Shown: positions 7,252 through 11,316 of the stretch, one piece after another
Layout: the number at the start of each line of letters is the position of its first letter
Numbering within the stretch: the first letter of the stretch is position 1
Assembly (NCBI GenBank): GCA_024693415.1
Contig: JAILKX010000172.1
Span: 1 to 11,316, forward strand
From: Bacilli bacterium
GTDB taxonomy: Bacteria > Bacillota_I > Bacilli_A > RFN20 > CAG-826
Length of the DNA: 11,316 nt
Reading direction: 5' to 3'
Made by a program: the position numbers and the translations under genes
The notes under the pieces: generated by a model
The model's input: only the letters and a program-made list of their open reading frames with translations
What the model was told of the DNA's origin: nothing
The model's database searches: none

Positions 7252-7959
7252 TTGATCAAGATTGCCATAGTTGAAGATCGTCCCGAAGAGCGCGACGAGC
7301 TTGTCGCTTTGCTTCATCGCTATGAGGAAGAGAACAACGAGCCGATGCAACTCCATTATTTTGAGGACGGCTTCGCGTTCCTGGATTCTTACCGTCCGGA
7401 CTACGACGTGGTTTTCATGGACATCATGATGCAGGGAATCGATGGGATCAAGGCCTCCAAATCCCTCCGCGAGGTTGACCCTGAGGTCGTGCTCGTCTTC
7501 GTCACGAGCCTCGCCCAGTACGCGATCGAAGGATATACCGTCGAGGCGATGGACTTCATCGTGAAGCCCGTCGAATACGCGAGGGTCCAGTCCGTCTTGG
7601 ACCGCGCGAAGCATAAGATCGCCACCAAGCAGACCGCCGAGATCGTTTTGAAGATCCAGTCGTCGGTGTTCGTTCGCGTTTCCGTGAAGGACATCATCTA
7701 TATCTATGCCGAAGAGCATATGCTCACCTATGTCACCAATAAGGAGCGGTATGAGGTTTGGGATTCGCTCACGAGTGCGCTTGCCGCTTTACCGAGCCAG
7801 CAGTTCTACCGCATTAGCCGCAGCCGCATCATCAACCTCGCCTATGTTAAAGGCCTCAGCAAAGACGACGTCACGATGACTAATGGAGAGGTATTCACTT
7901 TGCCGCGCGGCGGGAAGGCCAAGTTCATCCAAGCCATGGATGCGTTCTTCAACTTATGA
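7252..7959 (+). CDS. LytTR-family response regulator
   Basis: A 235-residue transcription regulator of a two-component system. The receiver domain (1 to about 120) has the acidic pair E8-D9, phosphoacceptor Asp57 in VVFMDIMM, Thr85 in VFVTS and Lys105 in DFIVKPV. A LytTR DNA-binding domain (about 130-233) follows, with VRVSVKDIIYIYAEEHMLTYVT, FYRISRSRIINLAYV and VFTLPRGGKAKF. Regulators of this type (AgrA, VirR, ComE) bind paired direct repeats upstream of targets. The start codon is TTG, chosen because AGGAGG lies 8 nt upstream and the receiver begins at once (IKIAIVED). The stop overlaps the kinase start in ATGA, so the two are translationally coupled. Likely targets are the flanking lipoprotein genes or its own promoter, but this is only positional inference. 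Confidence 0.93.
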   Translation: MIKIAIVEDRPEERDELVALLHRYEEENNEPMQLHYFEDGFAFLDSYRPDYDVVFMDIMMQGIDGIKASKSLREVDPEVVLVFVTSLAQYAIEGYTVEAMDFIVKPVEYARVQSVLDRAKHKIATKQTAEIVLKIQSSVFVRVSVKDIIYIYAEEHMLTYVTNKERYEVWDSLTSALAALPSQQFYRISRSRIINLAYVKGLSKDDVTMTNGEVFTLPRGGKAKFIQAMDAFFNL

Positions 7960-9281
7960 GCGAAGTCGGCCGTTGGTTCCTTCAATATTTCACCTATTCG
8001 CGCTACGTAATTGAATGGTTCGCGATGGTGTATCTGTTCTCACGCTATTTCAAAAGGGTCCAGGGCTTCTGGGTGAAGCATTTCATCATCGTCGGGGTTT
8101 CGCTGGCGCTCATCGTCCCTTTGACCTTTTTGGGGCGGTACCTCGTAACCTATGGGCTCGAGTATTACCGCTATTTCACCTTTGGCATCTATTTCCTGCT
8201 CTCCATGCCTGCGGTCATCAGCGTGCTTATCTGTTACGATACGACGGGGAGCAACAAATTCTTCGTCGTGTTCAGCGGCATCGTCCTCCGCGATTTCTGC
8301 CGAACCGTATTCTATTTGATCCTTCTTGGCGTCGGTACCGCCCTCAATAAGGCCGACATATATCAAATGGGGACGGACAACGACATCTATCTTCTCATTT
8401 ATTACCCGATTTTCGCGATCATCGTGCTGCTTTATGGTTACATGGTCAAGAAGGCGGTCACACAAGAGAATTTCGTTTCGTTCGATAAGCGGTTCACTTT
8501 TATCCTCTCGATCGTCGTCCCTATGCAGGTCATCTCCTCCCTCGTTCAGGCCCGCCTTCAGAACGATTATCCGCTCGAATATGGCTTGGCTCTGACCTTC
8601 AATCTGATGGCCTCGTTCATCGCTTTGTCGGTCCAGTTCCTGATCGTTTTCGTCACCAGCAAGACGATCGAGAGACAGGCCCTTGAGCAAAAGCATCAGG
8701 CCCACCTGCACGAATTCAGCGTCCTGCAGGAGAATATGGACCTCATCAATCACAAGGTCCACGACCTGCGCCACCAGCTGCGCGCCGCTAGGCTCAGCGA
8801 AAAGCTCGACCCCGCCTTCATCGAAGAATTCGAGTCCTCGCTCCGCATCTACGACTACACGTTCGATACCGGTAACAAGGAACTCGACCTGATCCTCACC
8901 GACACCAAATTCCATTCCTCGTCCTACAACATCGCCTTCACTGCGATGGTTGACGGCCAGTGCATTTCCTTCATGCAGCCCCAGGATGTCGTGTCGATGT
9001 TCTCAAATATTCTTGAGAACGCGGTTAACTATGAGAAGCGCCTGACCGATGCGGCTAAGCGCGAGATCAGCCTTAAAGTTGCAAAGAAAAACGGATTCGT
9101 CCACATCGAATGCGAGAACGTCCTCGGCGAGGTTGAAAAAGACGAGGAGAAGCAGATGGGGTACCACGGGTTTGGCGTCCCCTCCGTGAAGCGCATCTCA
9201 CGCAAATACGGCGGAGTGTGCAGCGTGTCTTCCGATAAAGGCACGTATCGGGTTTCGATCACTTTGCCGATCGATGATTGA
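7956..9281 (+). CDS. Membrane sensor histidine kinase, GHKL (AgrC-like HPK10) type
   Basis: A 441-residue sensor kinase partnered with the LytTR regulator. About six or seven hydrophobic segments fill residues 12-235, forming a membrane sensor without a large extracellular domain, as in AgrC/ComD-type kinases. A helical linker (235-265) leads to the phosphoacceptor region NHKVHDLRHQL with His269. The ATPase domain has the N-box NILENAVNYE (351-360), G-box GYHGFGVPSVKRISRKYGG (402-420) and a final GTYRVSITLP strand. Family members of this class often sense peptides; no AgrB-type protease or AgrD-type precursor is encoded in the window. There is no ribosome site before the ATG; it relies on the 4-bp overlap with the preceding gene. 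The signal sensed is unknown. Confidence 0.92.
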   Translation: MSEVGRWFLQYFTYSRYVIEWFAMVYLFSRYFKRVQGFWVKHFIIVGVSLALIVPLTFLGRYLVTYGLEYYRYFTFGIYFLLSMPAVISVLICYDTTGSNKFFVVFSGIVLRDFCRTVFYLILLGVGTALNKADIYQMGTDNDIYLLIYYPIFAIIVLLYGYMVKKAVTQENFVSFDKRFTFILSIVVPMQVISSLVQARLQNDYPLEYGLALTFNLMASFIALSVQFLIVFVTSKTIERQALEQKHQAHLHEFSVLQENMDLINHKVHDLRHQLRAARLSEKLDPAFIEEFESSLRIYDYTFDTGNKELDLILTDTKFHSSSYNIAFTAMVDGQCISFMQPQDVVSMFSNILENAVNYEKRLTDAAKREISLKVAKKNGFVHIECENVLGEVEKDEEKQMGYHGFGVPSVKRISRKYGGVCSVSSDKGTYRVSITLPIDD

Positions 9282-9320
9282 GTCAGGCCCCTTCGCGCCT
9301 ATGCGATAGTAGCAACCTTT

Positions 9321-9349
9321 GAAACAGGCACATCTTTTGGCCTTTTTTC
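9321..9349 (+). terminator. Weak candidate terminator after the two-component operon
   Basis: AGGC (9326-9329) can pair with GCCT (9340-9343), extended past one mismatch by A-T pairs, followed by six T (9343-9348). The stem is short, so efficiency is doubtful; it is the only T-tailed hairpin between the kinase stop and the next gene. Confidence 0.3.
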
Positions 9350-9377
9350 AAAAACAGCGACCCCATACATGCAATAT

Positions 9378-9393
9378 CGCATTATATAATGCG
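9378..9393. promoter_or_regulatory. Perfect 16-bp palindrome containing TATAAT
   Basis: CGCATTATATAATGCG reads the same on both strands. It contains TATAAT (9385-9390 on +, 9381-9386 on -), but no good -35 lies 16-18 bp away on either side. It sits in the 255-bp AT-rich gap (9282-9536) between the kinase and the small lipoprotein, about 145 bp before the latter. A dimeric regulator's site is possible; it could also be a fortuitous AT palindrome. Confidence 0.4.
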
Positions 9394-9536
9394 TTTTCAA
9401 ACCCAAATATGCGCAAAAACGGTGCCGTTCAAGAAATAGAACACGCGTTTGAAGAAATGCCGCCCCAGCGCAAAGGCTTTCAATATTGAATGTTGTCAAA
9501 CAAAAAGCACCTAAAGTGCGAAAAGGAATAATGACT

Positions 9537-10442
9537 ATGAAAAAACTGAGCCTCCTTATGGTCCTCGCCTCCTCCGGTCTTCTCCTCGGATGCGGCGGCT
9601 CCAACTCCACCCCCGCCGCGTCGTCTGCACCGGCTGCCGCCTCCTCCGAAGCCGCCTCATCTGCACCGGCTGCCGCCTCCTCCGAAGCCGCCTCCTCCAA
9701 AGAAACGGTCTCCAACAAGTACGAAAAGATCTGGAACTACGTCGTCCCCGCCGAAGATGGCACCTATGAATCGCTCGTCGACTCCAAGCATTCTGGCCCG
9801 AACTACGTGCTCCAGCTCGCCCTTGAGAAAGACACCGGCGTCGCCACCCTTTCCCGTAAGCTCGTCTACATGAACATGGGCTCTGGCGATCCGTTCCTTA
9901 ACACCGCCGCCGGCGGATTCACCGTCTCCGGTACCTGGGAAGCTTCCGGCGATGCCTACAAAGTCAGCCTCCCGTCCTACGAAGTCGCCCGCGGCGTCGG
10001 CACCTTCAACGCGGTCGAGATCACCTCTGCCGCCGACGGCACCATCACCGTCCCGTATGCCTTCGGTTCCTACACCCCCGAAGGATCCAGCGAAGCCGTC
10101 AACCAGACCTATGAGACCGTCATGAGCCCCGCCGTCGATCTCGCCGGCGAATACGAAGGCCACTACATCAACGACGAAAAGGAAGACAACCCGATCACCG
10201 GTTTCGAAATCACCGCCGCCGCCGATGGCGCCTACACCATGGAAGGCTCCATCGAAGAATCCGGCCTCTCCTCCTTCACCGCTGAAATCGACAGCTTCGG
10301 CATCCTCTCCGGCGTCGTCACCCGCCTTGACGGCACCCTCAATGGCTGGTGCTACAAAGGCGCCGATGGCAAAGCCAGCGTCATCATGCACATGTATGCC
10401 CGTGAACGTCACTCCATCGTCTACGGCACCATCCTTCTCTAA
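9537..10442 (+). CDS. Small Ser/Ala-rich-linker lipoprotein of unknown function
   Basis: A 301-residue predicted lipoprotein I do not recognise. The signal peptide MKKLSLLMVLASSGLLLGC has lipidated Cys19. A low-complexity linker (about 22-60) of Ser, Ala, Pro and Glu contains a 12-residue unit (SAPAAASSEAAS) repeated twice; it probably spaces the folded part from the membrane. The rest is rich in predicted beta strands with many Gly, Thr, Tyr and acidic residues, including FTVSGTWEASGDAYKVSLP and, later, LAGEYEGHYIND and AYTMEGSIEES, suggesting one or two beta-sandwich or barrel domains. ATG 9537 is preferred because AGGA lies 9 nt upstream; ATG 9531 is too close and upstream in-frame starts lack a ribosome site. 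Codons are strongly biased to C-ending forms, which may mean high expression. A strong terminator follows. A binding or adhesin role is possible but unproven. Confidence 0.8.
   Translation: MKKLSLLMVLASSGLLLGCGGSNSTPAASSAPAAASSEAASSAPAAASSEAASSKETVSNKYEKIWNYVVPAEDGTYESLVDSKHSGPNYVLQLALEKDTGVATLSRKLVYMNMGSGDPFLNTAAGGFTVSGTWEASGDAYKVSLPSYEVARGVGTFNAVEITSAADGTITVPYAFGSYTPEGSSEAVNQTYETVMSPAVDLAGEYEGHYINDEKEDNPITGFEITAAADGAYTMEGSIEESGLSSFTAEIDSFGILSGVVTRLDGTLNGWCYKGADGKASVIMHMYARERHSIVYGTILL
9624..9694 (+). repeat. Two-copy 36-bp tandem repeat in the lipoprotein linker
   Basis: Bases 9624-9658 and 9660-9694 are identical over 35 nt at a 36-nt period. The repeat keeps frame and doubles a 12-residue Ser/Ala/Pro/Glu unit. 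The near-perfect DNA identity, despite free synonymous choice, means the duplication is recent or kept uniform, so copy number may vary between strains. Confidence 0.9.
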
Positions 10443-10467
10443 TCTGTAGATCGACATTGCCTAACCT

Positions 10468-10495
10468 AGAGCTGCCTAACCTGCAGCTCTTTTTT
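10468..10495 (+). terminator. Rho-independent terminator of the small lipoprotein gene
   Basis: AGAGCTGC (10468-10475) pairs perfectly with GCAGCTCT (10483-10490) around a 7-nt loop, followed by T 10490-10495. The decamer TGCCTAACCT occurs at 10458-10467 and again at 10473-10482, where it covers the loop and part of the stem. Confidence 0.93.
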
Positions 10496-10509
10496 CATTG
10501 CCCTGGCCC

Positions 10510-10733
10510 CTGCCCGAGCTTGATTTTTTCAAGCTGTCGGGGCAGGCCGCACGCAGGCGGACATACTATGGCCGGTTTCAGCCAACAACAGACCAACGCC
10601 TCCGCCGGATTTCTTCAGATAAGCCACGTTATGTCCTCTTTATGGAGAAATGGGTCTTTCCCGCGACGGGTACCCCGAGCGAAGTTCTGCTCGGCCGCCT
10701 GGGGACAGCGAATTCTCATACACGCCCCCAATG
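10510..10733. repeat. Structured intergenic element, copy 2 (long form)
   Basis: The second copy of the element seen at 4601-4696. The base of the first hairpin is the same (CTGCCCGAGC 10510-10519; GCTGTCGGGGCAGGCCGC 10533-10550), but the tip is GCTTGA/TCAAGC (10518-10523/10529-10534), so both sides of the stem changed together. The end is also shared: CGAATT, 4 nt, TACACGCCCCCAATG (10719-10733). Between these, about 130 extra nt hold more pairing potential: GGACATA (10559-10565) with TATGTCC (10630-10636), CCCG/CGGG near 10669-10679, and CCGAGC/GCTCGG near 10675-10694. It begins 14 nt past a lipoprotein-gene terminator, as copy 1 does. No convincing gene lies in 10443-10866. Confidence 0.7.
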
Positions 10734-10819
10734 CTTTGACGGTTGAGGCTGATCGTTGGCATAGGTTTTTCGGATTTCGGTTCATGCAAAGAAATTAGCA
10801 TTTAAAGAAATTGGGGGCG
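10723..10819. repeat. 10-bp inverted repeat upstream of paralog C
   Basis: CGCCCCCAAT (10723-10732) and ATTGGGGGCG (10810-10819) are perfect reverse complements separated by 77 nt. The left arm is the tail of structured element copy 2. A small hairpin, GCGGG AGGAA CCCGC (10819-10833), abuts the right arm, and an alternative GGAGG/CCTCC pairing overlaps it. A weak extended -10 promoter (TTGACG 10736, TGGCATAGG 10757-10765) lies inside the enclosed segment. Confidence 0.55.
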
Positions 10820-10866
10820 CGGGAGGAACCCGCCTCCGTAGACTGAAATCAAACTAGGAGGAAATC

Positions 10867-11316
10867 ATGAAGAACAAATCATTTCTGTTGATCTTCCCTA
10901 TGCTTGCGACCATGTTGGCCGGATGCGGGGGAAGCAAGACCACCGTTTCCATTCGTTACGAAGGAAATGAAGGCCCAGTAAATTTCGCGATTGAGGAAAT
11001 CAAAGACGCATTCGGCCGCAACAACCTCGAGTTTGTCGAAAGCGACGGCGAATACCAGATCGAATTCGCTTCACTCGACTCAAATCTAGGCGAACAGGCC
11101 TATAAGGTGAAGGTCAACGATAAGAAGATCACCATCACCGGAGGGGATAATGTCGGCGCGATGTATGGCGGGCTTCAGGTCGCCGAGAACATCAATCTCG
11201 AAGACGGCATCACCAACATGCAGGACGCTTCTGGATCGCCCTATATCAAGATGCGCGGCGTCCGCACCCGCTTGGTCACCGACCTCCGCACCCCGTGCTA
11301 CATCAATAACGGCAAC
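10867..11316 (+). CDS. Surface lipoprotein, GH67-like paralog C (5' end only)
   Basis: The first 150 codons of a third paralog; the reading frame runs open off the window end. The signal peptide MKNKSFLLIFPMLATMLAGC gives lipidated Cys20 followed by GGSK, as in paralog B. The N-terminal alpha/beta domain has VSIRYEG, DGEYQIEF, LGEQAYKVKVNDKKITITGGD and GAMYGGLQVAENI, matching A and B block for block, and the start of the barrel region shows MRGVRTRLVTDLRTPCYI where A and B have PLDMR.PSY. The barrel and candidate catalytic residues lie outside the window. AGGAGG 5 nt before the ATG fixes the start. Its upstream region is not like that of A or B: it follows a long structured non-coding stretch. 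Function as for the other paralogs, on an unknown sugar. Confidence 0.82.
   Translation, partial: MKNKSFLLIFPMLATMLAGCGGSKTTVSIRYEGNEGPVNFAIEEIKDAFGRNNLEFVESDGEYQIEFASLDSNLGEQAYKVKVNDKKITITGGDNVGAMYGGLQVAENINLEDGITNMQDASGSPYIKMRGVRTRLVTDLRTPCYINNGN

Noticed and set aside
8040..8915. 291-aa minus-strand open frame
   Set aside because: It lies antisense to the well-supported kinase, is extremely rich in Asp/Glu/Arg as expected from the complement of hydrophobic coding sequence, and has no recognisable domain.
7152..9488. CAATATTG at 7152-7159 and again at 9481-9488, upstream of the two-component operon and of the small lipoprotein
   Set aside because: An 8-bp AT-rich palindrome is expected by chance at this frequency in AT-rich spacers; the flanks do not match.
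7084..9536. LytTR-type paired direct repeats or an AgrD-like peptide gene
   Set aside because: I looked for ACNGTT-like repeats about 12 bp apart and for short cysteine-containing precursors in both spacers and found no convincing case.
9657..10457. 266-aa minus-strand open frame
   Set aside because: Gly/Asp/Ala-rich low-complexity translation opposite the small lipoprotein; it arises from that gene's C-ending codon bias and would start beside its terminator.
4601..10733. Possible insertion sequence or composite mobile element bounded by the two element copies
   Set aside because: The copies are direct, not inverted; no transposase or recombinase is encoded between them, and I saw no target-site duplications.
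10457..10798. 113-aa open frame after the small lipoprotein
   Set aside because: It begins at TTG with no ribosome site and runs straight through a strong terminator and the structured element. The overlapping 82-aa frame at 10498-10746 fails likewise.

Overview
The window comes from a bacterium with the standard genetic code: TGA is used as a stop at the ends of the 734-aa lipoprotein gene, the response regulator and the kinase. It is fairly GC-rich and prefers G or C at third codon positions. Strong AGGAGG-type ribosome sites, type II lipoprotein signal peptides, a LytTR/GHKL two-component pair and a LacX-type epimerase point to a Bacillota-like, probably anaerobic host- or gut-associated lineage. 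I cannot place it more precisely from sequence alone.

Layout. Bases 1-217 hold the 3' end of a polar amino acid ABC-transporter ATPase gene, closed by a bidirectional terminator. On the minus strand (2203 to 277) a TraX-family membrane protein is followed by an aldose 1-epimerase-like protein in a probable two-gene operon; its promoter sits so close to the TraX start codon that the mRNA may be leaderless. Two large paralogous lipoproteins of the alpha-glucuronidase (GH67-like) type then face each other tail to tail, one on + (2336-4540) and one on - (4870-7083). The structured intergenic between them (4541-4869) holds two terminators and several hairpins. A divergent promoter region (7084-7251) separates the second lipoprotein from a LytTR response regulator (7252-7959), whose gene overlaps that of a multi-pass GHKL sensor kinase (7956-9281). 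After an AT-rich spacer with a perfect 16-bp palindrome comes a small Ser/Ala-rich lipoprotein (9537-10442). A 424-bp non-coding stretch rich in secondary structure follows, and then the first 150 codons of a third paralog of the large lipoproteins (10867 to the window end).

How the genes may work together. Three surface-anchored glycosidase-like paralogs, an epimerase acting on free sugars and a membrane-sensing two-component system suggest a carbohydrate-foraging or surface-glycan locus, with the two-component system as a candidate local regulator. That link rests on position only.

The least ordinary feature is a pair of non-coding elements (4601-4696 and 10510-10733). They share flanking sequence blocks, while the distal stem of their first hairpin changes by compensatory substitutions. 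Each sits 14-16 nt beyond the terminator of a lipoprotein gene. They look like copies of an unnamed structured RNA or repeat family.
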